Positions 11,785 to 22,910 of a stretch of 64,000 nucleotides of DNA are shown in pieces (within the stretch, counting starts at the first letter, position 1; each line of letters opens with the position of its first letter). The translations under genes were made by a program, and so were the position numbers. The notes beneath the pieces are model-generated. The model ran no database searches. It saw only the letters and a list, made by a program, of their open reading frames with translations, and was not told where the DNA came from. The stretch is taken from contig NC_089222.1 of NCBI RefSeq assembly GCF_963924675.1, positions 7,942,501 to 8,006,500 of the forward strand, in the 5' to 3' direction. The DNA is from Phocoena phocoena. Taxonomy: Eukaryota; Chordata; Mammalia; Artiodactyla; Phocoenidae.

Positions 11785-12105
11785 CATGAAACATCCATGC
11801 AAAACAGAAATAGACTCATAGACATAGAAAACAAACTTATGGTTACCAAAGGGGAAAAGGAATAAATTAGGAGTTTGGGATTAACAGATACACACTACTA
11901 TATGTCAAATAGATAACCAACAAGGACCTACTGTATAGAACAGGGAACTTTATTCAATATATTGTAATAGCTTATAATGGAAAAGAATCTGAAAAAGAAT
12001 AGATATATATGTATGTATAACTGACTCACTTTGCTGTACACCTGAAACTAACACAACAATTTTAAATCAACTATACTTCAATTTGAAAAAAAGAAAAGGA
12101 AAAAA
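11785..12105 (+). mobile_element. Older L1 3' end
   Basis: Sense L1 3' UTR: 'aaacagaaatagactcatag', 'aacttatggttaccaaagg', 'aggacctactgtatagaaca', 'cctgaaactaacacaac', then an A-rich tail. It is more diverged than the L1 at 1-3563. Confidence 0.9.
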
Positions 12106-12144
12106 CCCATCAGTGGCATGTATCATTAAGCATTCACTGCTCTC

Positions 12145-12290
12145 AGGAATTCCCTGGCAGTGCAGTGGTTAGGACTCCACATTCTCACTGCCAAGAGTCC
12201 GGGTTCAATCCCTGGTCCCTGGTCTGGGAACTGAAAATCTCACAAGCCGCATCACGTGGCCAAACAATAAATAAAAATAAAATAATTAAA
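12145..12290 (+). mobile_element. CHR-1-like SINE
   Basis: 'ggaattccctggcagtgcag' head, 'gggttcaatccctggtc' B-box-like stretch, 'gccgcatcacgtggccaa', then an A+T-rich tail of taaa-type repeats. A small internal duplication (ccctggtccctggtc) is visible. Confidence 0.88.
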
Positions 12291-14631
12291 ATATACATTT
12301 TTTAAAACAAAATCACTCACTGCTCTCATGTCTGGGGTCAACTGGATGGCTCTATAGGTACTGCCTGGGCTCACACTTGTCTCATGCGTCTGAGACCATG
12401 TCTCTCATTGCCCAGCAGGCCAGGCCAGAGATGTTCCCGGTGTAGGGTTCTCAGCACGTGCACAAATGGAAAACACAATGCCTTCTTAGACCCAGACTCA
12501 GAAATGGCACTGTCACTTCTGCTGCATGCTATGGGTCAAAACAATTCATGAAACAAGTCCAGATTCCAGGGAATGAGACTGTCTTTTCTTCAAGAGGAAA
12601 TGTAGTCTCAAGGCAAAGGGCGTGGGTACAAGGATGTGTTAAAGAATCGGGGCCATGGCTGGAATCTACCACAGGCTCAGAATATCAGTAAAATCTGCCA
12701 AGTGACTCTCCACTTTCCCACGTATACGCTCTTCACTTCTCTCAATGGATGATCCACAAACAGTGCTCTCTAGATTCTCCTGGTGAGATTCAATAAGATG
12801 AAATGCTTAAAGCTTAAGGACAACTTTTCTCCCTGTGAGATCTGGAGCACCCCAGATCACTGGAAAGATCATCCCAGAGCCTTTGGATCTGATATGAGTT
12901 GCCACTTACTGCTATCAATTCCTCATTACTACCTGGTCCAAACTTCATTAGAGAACAGTCTAAAGTTTAAGAAAAAGCAGGAAAATGTCCCTAATTTTGT
13001 CTCCTACTATTTCACAATCTTTGGTCAAAAAATATACATTCATTTATATTTTGTTTTAATTTTTAGAAACGTGTGACAAAATAAGATTTTAAAAGTGAAG
13101 ATATCACAGGTTAACTTCTTGCAATTGCAGTTGGAGTCTTTCTGGGGAAAATTGGGCTAAAACAATTTTAGCCTACACGTACTATTTGGAAACTATTTTA
13201 TTTGTGAGAAGAAACTAAAGGAACTTTTTTTTTTCCTTTGCTTTTGGCTTTTGAATGACCATGCTGAAATTTCTTACTTGAATAAGTTCATATAGTGACT
13301 ATTTTGTTCTCAAATGATTTGGTTTTACCCAAGTCATTATTTCCTTCCTTCTCAGTCTTTCATTCCTCTTTCTTTTCCCATAACTGTTCTGCTGCCTCAC
13401 TAGAAATAACATGTAGATGGAAAATACAAGACCCTTCTTCCCTCAGTTTGCAAATTCATAAACAGCATTTAATGGGTGGATCTAACATTTTACTAATTAT
13501 CTTTCTCCTGCTGTAGTCCCAGTAAATTTGCAAAGAACGAGTGCAAAATGTACTCTTGTTTCTGTTTTATTTTTTCTCCTAGTTCGTCAAGATTAAAGTA
13601 ACAACATGATGAACCATAATATGCTTCTCCTGGTATTTCCATCTTGCTGGGTCCATGATATACCTGGTAGCCCAATTTTCCCCAGAAGGATAAGCGCACA
13701 TTTGAAATGTTAAACCCTAAACAGAGACAAATGTGGAAGCAATTTGAGATCCCCCCATTACTTCCCAAGTCCACTGAATCTCTTAATTTAGCCCCTTGAC
13801 CAAAGATCTGCTCATTTTACTGCCATACAAGTTCTTTTTTACTCCACCTAACAGTCTGCCTATACCTGTTTGTATGTTGGAATGTAAAAAACAATTTCGA
13901 GGAATAAAACCGACTCCCATAACCTATCTCTGCTAATACCAAATATATTGATTGCTTGACCTTTTCTAAGTCTACTGACTAGATGGTGTATAATGCTTGC
14001 AGATTAAAGATGCTGACTTATTTCTTTCCTAAGTCAAATTTAAACTCTGACTACCCAAAATCAAACCCCACACCCTGTCTCAACCTGCCCCGCTGTCCAC
14101 GACTCTCTGACATTTGGACACCGCTTATTGATTGAATTTTTAGCAGCTGTTATTCAAGGACACCCAGATTTAGCTGGACCAGCATTGGAATGGCAGTCTC
14201 CTAAGTGCCTGAAAATGAGCCAATTTGACACAAATGTGTATAATCTTTCTGCAGAAGTAAATGGATTCAACAAGGCCATCAGTTTAACTGATAATTCTCA
14301 TCCAATTACGATTATCACAATAAACAGTTTTAGTAACAAAGGCATTCAGAGTATGGATTTTCCTTTTCAAGAGAGGAAATAGCACAAAAACCATTTAGTT
14401 TTCTCATCTTCAATTTTTTTGAGGTGTGAAATCCATAGTCTAAAGTCTACTTCTACATGATACTTTAAAACTAGCATATCAGTTGGGTTTTGTTTAGGTT
14501 GCAATGAAAGAATAGTTTTCCATCTCTCAAAAAGGATTTTTAAGCACTTTTAAAATGGCAAAAATTTTTAAAGTTAAGTACATTGCTTACTTTGACAGAA
14601 TCTTTGCAAGCCGTTCATGACCTCAAAGATC
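12291..14631. other. Unique-looking DNA, no gene seen
   Basis: Several ORFs of 60-97 codons occur on both strands (for example 12,458-12,691, 12,783-13,076 and 14,128-14,382). None has a recognisable domain or strong splice context. I cannot name any repeat here. Confidence 0.45.
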
Positions 14632-14647
14632 AAAGACAACGCTTCCA

Positions 14648-14871
14648 GGCTTCCCTGGTGGCACAGTGGTTGAGAGTCCGCCTGCCGATGCAGGGGACAC
14701 GGGTTCGTGCCCCGGTCCGGGAAGATCCCACATGCTGCGGAGCGGCTGGGCCTGTGAGCCATGGCCGCAGAGCCTGTGCGTCCAGAGCCTGTGCCCCGCA
14801 ATGGGAGAGGCCACAACAGTGAGAGGCCCGCGTATCGCAAAAAAAAAAAAAAAAAAAAAAGAAAGAAAGAA
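14648..14871 (+). mobile_element. CHR-2 SINE with diverged target duplication
   Basis: Complete CHR-2 head, body and A-tail (a gaaa-type tail follows). Flanks are imperfect direct repeats: aaagacaacgcttcca (14,632-14,647) and aaagactaacacttcca (14,872-14,888), differing by one insertion and one substitution. Confidence 0.95.
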
Positions 14872-14888
14872 AAAGACTAACACTTCCA

Positions 14889-15359
14889 TTTTCATTTAGT
14901 GAGCAAGTCATTCCTAGCAGCTTAATATCCACAACCAGAAATGACTATAAACACGTCCACTTAAGAGAAATAATCAGTGGAGCATCATTGTTGACTTGAT
15001 ATAAAATTCAGACTGGAACACAGGCATCTTAACATCTTGTACGGTTTAGCTCTGGGTGCATAAGAATTGTCCCAAGACACTTCAAGCAGTTTTCCCACTG
15101 ATACGAAAACGAGTCTTTACGTTAAATTGCATATTAGATACTCTCACCTTCTACTTAAAATAGAATTAAGGTGATCAAGTTATTGGACACTCTTAGTATG
15201 CTATTAACTTTGTGTTCTTGGAAATCCAGTCTTGTTGTAAAATGAAATTCGAACGTGAAGGACAGAATCATCACTTCCTGCCATCAAGGCAGAATTCCTC
15301 CCATAAAACCAGTGGTGACCTGGAACCAAGCCAATTCATATTGGTTCTCATGAGGTGAT
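14889..15359. other. Unique-looking DNA
   Basis: No gene or named repeat seen. Confidence 0.4.
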
Positions 15360-15371
15360 TGTGTGCCTCTG

Positions 15372-15641
15372 TTTTTTTGGCTGTGCTGGGTCTTTGTTGC
15401 TGTGCGTGGGCTTTCTCTAGTTGCAGTGAGCAGGGGGGTCACTCTGTTGCGGTGCGTGGGCTTCTCATTGCGGTGACTTCTCTTGTTGCAGAGCACAGAC
15501 TCTAGGCACATGGGCTTCACTAGTTGTGGCACATGTGCTTAGTTGCTCCACGGCATGTGGAATTTTCTCAGACCGGGGCTTGAACCCATGTCCCCTGCAT
15601 TGGCAGGCGGATTCTTAACCACTGGACCACCAGGGAAGTCC
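15372..15641 (-). mobile_element. Long CHR-like SINE
   Basis: Minus-strand tRNA-derived SINE with a longer 3' body ('ggctgtgctgggtctttg', 'gctttctctagttgcagtg', 'gagcacagactctaggcac', 'ggaccaccagggaagtcc'). Possible diverged target duplications lie at about 15,360-15,376 and 15,642-15,658. Same type as 47,556-47,918 and 52,667-53,010. Confidence 0.88.
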
Positions 15642-15658
15642 TGTGTGTATCTCTTTTT

Positions 15659-16224
15659 GTATCTGTGTTTAGTGATATGTGTTGGTAGTTTGAAATTGAT
15701 TGTGGTGGGAACATTTATACCACAGAAATTGGCAAGCTACTTGTAGGTTTACAAGTTAGTATCAGGGAGATGAAGGTGTTCTACATCTGTATCGTCAAAT
15801 AGAGTAGCTGCTAGCTGCACGCGGCTACTGAACAGTAGAGATATGCCTGGTGTGATTGAGGAACTAAATTTTTTACTTTATTTAATTTTAATTTAAATAG
15901 CCATATGTGGGTAGTGGCTACCATTTGGGGCTGCTCAGTTCCACTGTGAAATAACAACATATGGCATCTGCCAAGATTCACGGGGCCTGAGGTAGCTGAG
16001 ACTTGAGAAGAAAGAGGAGCACCCAAGATAGGGGTCACTTCAGGTCTGAGGATAATGAAATGGAAGAGCAAAGCCCTTCTGGGTTGTATCATCACTTTTT
16101 GAATCTGCTATCCATGCATTCAGTTGTTCACACACCAGGAGCAGTCAGTTGTGGGGCAGGCAGAGGAAGGCTACCTCCTCATTAAGGTAGCTCAATAAAG
16201 AAAAGTGGCCCCAATGACCTAAAA
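15659..16224. other. Unique-looking DNA
   Basis: No gene seen. The stretch 15,800-15,960 ('gctagctgcacgcggctactgaac') might be an old interspersed repeat, but I cannot name it. Confidence 0.35.
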
Positions 16225-16267
16225 TAGTGGTTACTAAATTTTAGCATGCATCAGACACACCTGGAGG
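16225..16267 (-). mobile_element. MER5A-like hAT DNA element, left piece
   Basis: The plus strand reads as the reverse complement of a MER5A-type nonautonomous hAT-Charlie element: the 'agtggttactaaattttagc' end, then 'catcagacacacctggagg'. The element resumes at 17,105 after an 837-bp insertion. Together the pieces make about 183 bp, close to the usual ~189 bp. Confidence 0.85.
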
Positions 16268-16564
16268 TTTGCAGCAACATGGATGGACTTAGAGATGATC
16301 ATATTAAGTAAGTCAGAAAGAGAAAGACAAATACCATATGATATCACTTATATGTGGAATCTAAAATATGACTCGGGCTTCCCTGGTGGCGCAGTTGTTG
16401 AGAGTCCGCCTGCCGATGCTGGGGACACAGGTTTGTGCCCCGGTCCGGGAAGATCCCACATGCTGTGGAGCGGCTGGGCCCGTGAGCCATGGCCACTGAG
16501 CCTGCGCGTCCGGAGCCTGTGCTCCACAACGGGAGAGGCCACAATAGTGAGAGGCCCGTGTACC

Positions 16565-16630
<66 letters not shown>

Positions 16631-16947
16631 CTCAAATGAACTTATCTACGAAACAGAAACAGACTCACAGACAGAGAACAGACTTGTGGTTGCTAGGGGG
16701 GAAGGGGGTGAGAGGGGGATGGATTGGGAGTTTGGGGTTAGCAGATGCAAACTATTATATATAGAATAGATACAAAACAAGGTCCTACTGTATAGCACAG
16801 AGATCTATATCCAATATCCTGTGATAAACCATAGTGAAAAAGAATATGAAAAAGAATGTATATATGCATGTATAATTGAATCACTTTGCTGTACAGCAGA
16901 AATTAACACATTTGTAAATCAACTACATTACAATTTTTAAAAAATGA
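16268..16947 (+). mobile_element. L1 3' end inserted in the MER5A copy
   Basis: It begins in the last part of ORF2 ('gcagcaacatggatggactt') and runs to the L1 3' end ('ttgtaaatcaactacattac'). It is interrupted by a CHR-2 at 16,375-16,622. The flanking direct repeat is acctggagg (16,259-16,267) and acctagagg (17,105-17,113); the right copy lies after a further 157 bp of non-L1 DNA. Confidence 0.92.
16375..16622 (+). mobile_element. CHR-2 SINE with A-tail and (TA)n extension
   Basis: Complete CHR-2 body, an A-run of 29 bases, then about 30 bases of alternating ta. The target duplication atatgactc is at 16,366-16,374 and 16,623-16,631, inside the L1 3' end. It is the youngest layer of this nest. 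Confidence 0.96.
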
Positions 16948-17104
16948 GGAAAGTAGATTGAAAAATCTTATCCTGTAAGTAGTGAAGAAATATTTTATAG
17001 GCTTTTTGGGAGGTGAGGGGAATGTTCAGATAGGGGATGGGAAACTGAGGTAAAAAAATGGAGTAAAAATTTTTACAGTAAAAGAAAAAAAAGAAAGAAA
17101 GAAA
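16948..17104 (+). other. Candidate L1 3' transduction
   Basis: 157 bp of non-L1 DNA lies between the L1's own 3' end and an A-rich tail (aaaagaaaaaaaagaaagaaag). The target duplication falls after this segment, not after the L1. That is the signature of read-through past the L1 poly(A) site with use of a downstream one. A weak AGTAAA-type signal lies just before the tail. Confidence 0.55.
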
Positions 17105-17253
17105 ACCTAGAGGATTTGTTGAACCATAGATTCCTGGGTTCTACTCTGATTCAATCTGTCTGGGTTGGGGACCAAGAATCTGCATTTCTAACACATTGTA
17201 AGTAATGCCGATATCGATGGTCCAGGGACCAAACTTTGAGAACCACTACTTTT
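17105..17253 (-). mobile_element. MER5A-like hAT DNA element, right piece
   Basis: It continues the MER5A reverse complement from 'agaggatttgttgaaccatag' through 'ggaccaagaatctgcatttc' to the end 'aaactttgagaaccact'. The first nine bases are the duplicated target of the L1. Confidence 0.88.
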
Positions 17254-17959
17254 AAGCTAATTTATGTCAATCTCCAGCTCCTGCTTCTTCAATCACAGTC
17301 TGCATGCTTTTCACTCAGACTGAAATCCCATTGACTGTGTTTCCTGAGATGCTACAGCAAATCTCATTACTCTGTGTTGGTTAATTCTGCTCTTAAGATC
17401 TGGAGTTAAAACTGCAAGAAACCTAACAAGCTCTCCTACTTTGCCTCTTGCAGGATCCCTGGAGTTCTGTTGTTCCCACTGTGCCAGATGCTACGTTTGG
17501 ATGTGAAATTTCAAGAGTTTCTGCTCATAGACGTAGCTGTTTATGAAAACTGCAGACACGAACTAATCCCTTTCTCTCTTTCACGGTCCCTCTCCCCAGT
17601 CCTCATAATACTTAACACAAGCACAAAAAGCAAAAATAACCTCCAGTATATACCTACACTTTGCAAACTCCTTGACGATATAATAGATTCAGCTGTAACT
17701 AAATTGTTTTCTTTCCCAGAAGGAAGATGGTATAATGGGCTCTTCCCCAAATGGAACTACATCTATCTGAGTAGTTTGGAGACCCAGGAATTTGGATCAT
17801 GAGAGTAAATGGCTTCTCAGAGGTTTGTTTAAGACTTTTAATTCTAGTTTAGCAACTCAAGAATGAAAGGCTTTGTGCTTTCTCCTCCTGTTCTTATTCC
17901 ATTCCTCCTCAACCAGAGGATGTTCAGCAAGACATTTTTATATATATATAAGCACTTAT
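17254..17959. other. Unique-looking DNA
   Basis: A 110-codon plus-strand ORF at 17,470-17,802 has no recognisable domain. I regard it as chance. A short ta run lies at 17,939-17,950. Confidence 0.4.
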
Positions 17960-17961
17960 AA

Positions 17962-18345
17962 AAAGACTTTTAAAGAATAGTTTTAGGTTCACAGCAGAAT
18001 TGAGGGGGACAGTACATAGGTTTCCTATATACCCCTTGCTCCCCACAAATGCACAACCTCTCTCACTATCAACATCCCCACCAGATGGGACATTCGTTAC
18101 AAGTGATGAACCTAAGTCGGTAAGTCATACTCACTCAGAATTCATGGTTTACATCAGGGTTCACTCTTGGTGTTGTCCATTCTGTGGGTTTGGACAAATG
18201 TATAATGTCACGTATCCACCATTACAGTATCATAGAGAGTAGTTTCACTGCCCTAAAAATCCTCCGTGCTCTGTCTGTTCACCCCTCCCTCCCTCCCCTC
18301 AACCCCTGACACCCACTGATCTTTTTACCATCCCCAAAGTTTTGC
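17962..18345 (-). mobile_element. Ancient L1M 3' UTR
   Basis: The reverse complement of an old mammalian L1 3' UTR. Plus-strand landmarks are 'tagttttaggttcacagcag', 'tatcaacatccccaccaga', 'ggttcactcttggtgttg' and 'gggtttggacaaatgtataa'. No coding part. Confidence 0.75.
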
Positions 18346-19689
18346 CTTTCAGGAAGCCATTTTTGAAACTAGTCCTGGGAGAACTAGGATAAAGAAAGAT
18401 TAATAAATACAAGCTTAGTCATCAAGACAGAAATGTCAGCTAAAAACACATGTTGGTGATATAAAGAGAAATTATACAGCAGGAGAAATACAAAAGGGTA
18501 AACTTCTGAGGCACCAACTATTGCCTTGACTGCTGGGAGTTTTATTTCTGATCTGGATGTTTCCTCATTTTATGAGACAGTCTTCTGTTATGTCTAATCA
18601 GCACATGTTAGGAAATTAAGGAACATTTTTAAAGTGAGAGCAGAGGTACCAAACTCTGTTCTTTCATGTGGCTATTTTTATCTCTAGGCTAAACCACTTC
18701 TAGACTAGGAAAAAATTCCTTAGCTTTCCACTGTAAACAAGAGATTAGATCTAAACTCAGAGCAGAGTATTGAATAAATAAAGATGAGAGTTCACTATTA
18801 GTTCTCTTTACATACAGATTATTCACAGTATGGTTACTTGCATACTTTTAAATCCATCTAGATTGGCTTTAAATAGTCTACTTAGTGGCAAAAACAATTG
18901 ATATATGTTCAAAAGCAAATTAATTTTAAGGTTAGCCTGAACAAAATATTTTGAGATGGTAAACCAAATTGTTCCCCTCACACACACGCTACAAAAATTT
19001 CAAATACATACGTAAGTCAGTTTTTTCCAAACTCCACTATCTCCTCTGCACAGAAAATCAAAAGTTGACTTATTTGTCTAAGAATATTATTCATATTCTC
19101 CAGCCTCAAAAAAGGGTAAAAATTGAGGTTAATGACATGCCTACGAAATAGCAATGATGTATATGATTTCACACCATATTTATGTACTCCATATCAAGAA
19201 GCTACAAATCATTATCTCTCTCCTTCTTTCCCATTTTCATGTATTTCTTACATCATCTACATTCACCAGGTCCTGCAGTCATTTCTTTTTCCATTTTACA
19301 CTTTCTTCACCTTTAAATGATACATACTTTAAAACACCAAGAGGAAGGTTTGAGTTGACATTCATAGCAACTAATTTTAATTCCTCACTGGGAATAAAGT
19401 GCTGTCATTCAAAAAGTACTCTACACTCTGACCCCTAAGATAAGACGGCCTTTAAAAGAAGAATTCTGAATGGATAGTACATATAACACAGAAGTAATTT
19501 GGTGCCAGAACTTGAAAAGATAAGATGTCTGTTTCTAGTATTTTCTTGATAATAGAGCAGGTCTCTATTACTCATTTGCTAAATTTTCTAGAAATTGATA
19601 AATTAATTATAAAGAGGAAGTTATTCTAGCACCCCCCCTTCATCCTATCAGCTTTTCCATTTCAGAGCTTCTATTAGTAATGAGCCATA
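18346..19689. other. Unique-looking DNA, no gene seen
   Basis: A+T-rich, with short ORFs only and no nameable repeat. Confidence 0.45.
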
Positions 19690-19930
19690 ATTGTTAATGT
19701 GTGCTCACCATTTGCTGAACACCAGTAAGCACTTTACACCTATCATCTTAGCACTTTATATTAGCTCATTTAATTATCAAAATGAATTCATAGCAACAAT
19801 CACTTTACAACTGCAAAAGCTGAGTTTTGAAAAAATATTAAGAATTGTCCTGGTTCACACAGCTGGTGAGGGCAGTGCTGGATTCCAAACTCTGAAGATT
19901 CAAAGCTCATGCATTAAACTCCATTCACTG
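19690..19930 (-). mobile_element. MIR SINE
   Basis: The reverse complement shows MIR order: 'gctgaacaccagtaagcact', 'tcatttaattatc', and 'ggttcacacagctggtgagg' followed by 'gcagtgctggattccaaac'. Heavily diverged. Confidence 0.75.
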
Positions 19931-20680
19931 CAGCTTACCTTGAAAACTGTATCCCAATGAAAGAGCTCAAAAAGAATGAGATGGTAGAAGTTTTTCAAAG
20001 TCTAATGAGATCCAAATGTCAACTAAAGCTTCCCATGAGAACTATTCATTACAACTAGCTTACAAATAGGTCAAAGAGGAAATTAGCTAAAGTAGATTTT
20101 AATCACTTAAGTGGCTTTTTTCCCCTTCAACAGGTGATTTGTTTCACCAAAGCAAATTCTGCCAAGAGAGTTAGATAAATAAGCAACGTGTAATTGAACG
20201 GTTCTTATCTAGTCTTCCTTGGAAGTTAGCAGAATTAGATTCATGGTTTCTGTCCCTTTAGCTGTAAAAAGAAAGCTAATATTTCAACTAATACCTTATA
20301 GCAAAGAAAAGGAACTAACAGTGACATTTTTCTTTTCTTCTATCTTTACCATGTTTAGCTATTTGCAACTGAACCAGTAGTACCAAAATCATGTAGCCTG
20401 CTCAAAACCATGAACCTTGACTCTGCAAGTTATTTAATTATTTTAAAAAATCAATGTGACATAGTTCCTTGGGTATTTATATACTACTCATTTCTTTACC
20501 CATGACACCCAGAGAGTTCATCAACCCAACGTTTGTTCAACAGTTACCAATGAAACAACTTTCTTCTTAGAGAAAATCAGATGATGGGTTTCATTTAAAC
20601 TTAGAGGAAAGAAAAGGGTTAAATAAAGAATTGGGTGAGGCACAAAATTTCCAGTGAGCTTAATTTAGAAAAACTTTGGA
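19931..20680. other. Unique-looking DNA
   Basis: No gene or named repeat seen before the L1 5' end at 20,681. Confidence 0.4.
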
Positions 20681-20689
20681 GTTTTGGCA

Positions 20690-20697
20690 AAGATGGC
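20690..20697 (+). promoter_or_regulatory. YY1-like site at the L1 5' end
   Basis: The motif aagatggc lies within 20 bases of the L1 start, the position of the YY1 site that sets transcription start in human L1. In the minus-strand L1 at 57,641 the same position reads aagatgtt, so the core is damaged there. Confidence 0.5.
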
Positions 20698-21334
20698 AGA
20701 GTAGGAAGATCCAGAGCTCACTTCCTCCTATGGACACACCAAAATTACAACCATTTACAGAGCAATTGTGTACTGGAATGACCTGAAGACCAGCAGAAAA
20801 GATTTTCCACACTTGAAGATATAAAGAACAACAACAAGATGGGTAGGAGGAGTAGAGACATGGTATAGTCAAAATCCATACCTCAGGGTAGGCGACCCAC
20901 AAACAGGAGGGTATTCACAACTTCAGAGGTTCTCCCCAAGGAGCGAGGGGTCAGAGCCCTACATTGGGCTCCCCAGCCCAGGACATTGCACTGGGAAGAT
21001 GAGCCACCAGAATATCTTGCTTTGAAGGCCAGCAGGCTTTGTGTATGGGAGAGCTGGAGGGCTGTAGGAAACAGACTCCACTCTAAAAGGGTACCTGCAA
21101 AATCTTACACATTCCATGTCCCAGCACAGAGGTAATAATTTGAAAGAAGGCTGAGTCAGACCAATTTGCTGAATTTGGAGACCCACCCAGATATACAGGA
21201 GGCAACTGGAGCTCACCCTGGGGACATTAACACATCAATACAGGTGGCAGCTATGTTGGGGAGCTCATTCCACCATACAGACTCTGGTGCTGACAAGCAC
21301 CATTTTGGAGTCCTCCTTCTGGCTTACTAATGCT

Positions 21335-21690
21335 GGAGGCTTACCCACTCACCAGCGGGCCGGCACCAGTCCTTGGACACCCTGGGCCATAAAGCCAGCA
21401 TTGTGAGGACCCAGCCCCACTCACCAGCGGGCTGGCACCAGCCCTGCCCTCCCCCAGGCCCCATAGCCACCTGCACCAGGACTTAGCCTTTCCCACCAGT
21501 AGGACAGCACCAAGCTCACCCTCCCCCCACCAACAAGCCCACTGCCAGCTACTCTGGAACCTAGCCCAGCTCAGCACCAGGCTGGCATCAGGCATGGGAC
21601 CCATAGCCAACTGCTCCAGGACCTGGTCCCAACCACAAGCAGGCCAGCAGCCATCGCATGAGGCAGGACCTGGCAGCCAACTGGACCATA
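21335..21690 (+). repeat. GC-rich degenerate tandem repeat in L1 5' UTR
   Basis: Repeated units of the form 'cccactcaccagcgggc(c/t)ggcaccag', alternating with 'gggacc/ggcc...ccatagccaactgc', recur at irregular spacing of about 60-75 bases. Such repeats are known in the 5' UTRs of old L1 families. Confidence 0.7.
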
Positions 21691-21921
21691 GGCCAGCCCT
21701 GCCTACCTACACTCACAGTTAGTTGGCCCCACCAAAACAAGAGGGTTCATGCAACCTACGTGGTGCACCCCTAGAGCATATAGCTTCAGGTGACTATAAG
21801 GGAGTATGCTGGCAGGCCCCAGAGGATGTCTCCTACAAAAGGCAAAAGGCCACTCCTGCAAGATTGGAAAATGTAACTGACCTACCTAATGCATAGAAAT
21901 AAACACAGAGAATCAGACAAA

Positions 21922-22910
21922 ATGAGGAGACAGAGGAATATGTTCCAAACAAAGGGACAAGACCAAAACCTCAGAAAAAGAACTAAACAAAGTGGAGATA
22001 AGCAATCTTCCCAATAAAAAGTTCAAGGTAATTGTCATAAAGATGCTCCACGAACTTGGGAGAAGAATGGATGAACATTGTGAGAATTACAACAAAGAGT
22101 TAGAAACTATAAAAAAGACCTAAACAGAGCTGAAAAATACAATAATTGAAATTTAAAATACACTAGAAGAAATCAATAGTAGATTAGATGATACAGAGGA
22201 ACAGAGCAGTGAACTGGAAGACAGAGTAGTAGAAATCACCCAAACTAAAGAGAAAAGAGCAAAAAGAATTTTTAAAAATTAAGACAGTTTAACACAACAC
22301 TATAAATCAACTATACATACATACATACATACACACACACATACATACATACATACATACATACATACATACATAAAAATGAGGACAGTTTAAGAGACCT
22401 CTGGGGCAACATCAAACCTACTAACATTTGCATTATAAGGGTCACATAAAGAGAAGAGAAAGAAAGAGACAGAGAACTTATTTGAAGACATAATAGTTGA
22501 AAACTTCCCTAATCTGGAAAAGGGAACAGACATCCAGGTCCAGGAAGCACAGAAAGTCCCAAACAAAATGAATCCAAATAGGGTGACACCAAGATACATT
22601 ATAATTAAAATGACAAAAAAAATAAGTAAAAAGAGAGAATCAAAGCAGCAAAAGAAAAGCAGCTAGTTACATACAAGGGAACTCCTATAAGACAATCAGC
22701 TGACTTTTCAGCAGAAACATTGCAGGCCATAAGGGAGTGTCACAGTGTATTCAAAACGACAATATGAAAAAACCTACACCAAGAATGCTCTACCAGCAAT
22801 ATTATCATTCATATTTGAAGGACAGATAAAGAGTTTTACAGACAAGCAAAAACTAAAAGAGCTTAGAACCACAAAACTGGCTTTGTAAGAAATGTTAAAG
22901 GGACTTCTCC
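21922..22910 (+). pseudogene. L1 ORF1 remnant
   Basis: ORF1p is the L1 RNA-binding protein (coiled coil, RRM, C-terminal domain). Conserved stretches can be seen at the nucleotide level ('atgaggagacagagg', 'gacagtttaagagacctctg', 'ggaacagacatccaggtcc'). The frame is destroyed by many stops and indels and by a small insertion at 22,293-22,374. The normal stop at the C-terminus is not kept. Confidence 0.85.
22293..22374 (+). mobile_element. Ultra-short L1 tail insertion with (ATAC)n tail
   Basis: About 22 bases of L1 3' end (cacaacactataaatcaact) are followed by roughly 60 bases of atac repeats. A 19-bp direct repeat with three mismatches flanks it: aaaaattaagacagtttaa at 22,274-22,292 and aaaaatgaggacagtttaa at 22,375-22,393. 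It interrupts ORF1 of the older L1. Confidence 0.75.

Noticed and set aside
17470..17802. 110-codon ORF in unique DNA
   Set aside because: No recognisable domain, no repeat link, no clear splice or promoter context; length is compatible with chance.
22315..22374. Regular short repeats that might suggest an array
   Set aside because: Plain tetranucleotide microsatellite forming the tail of a tiny L1 insert; no spacers, so not CRISPR.
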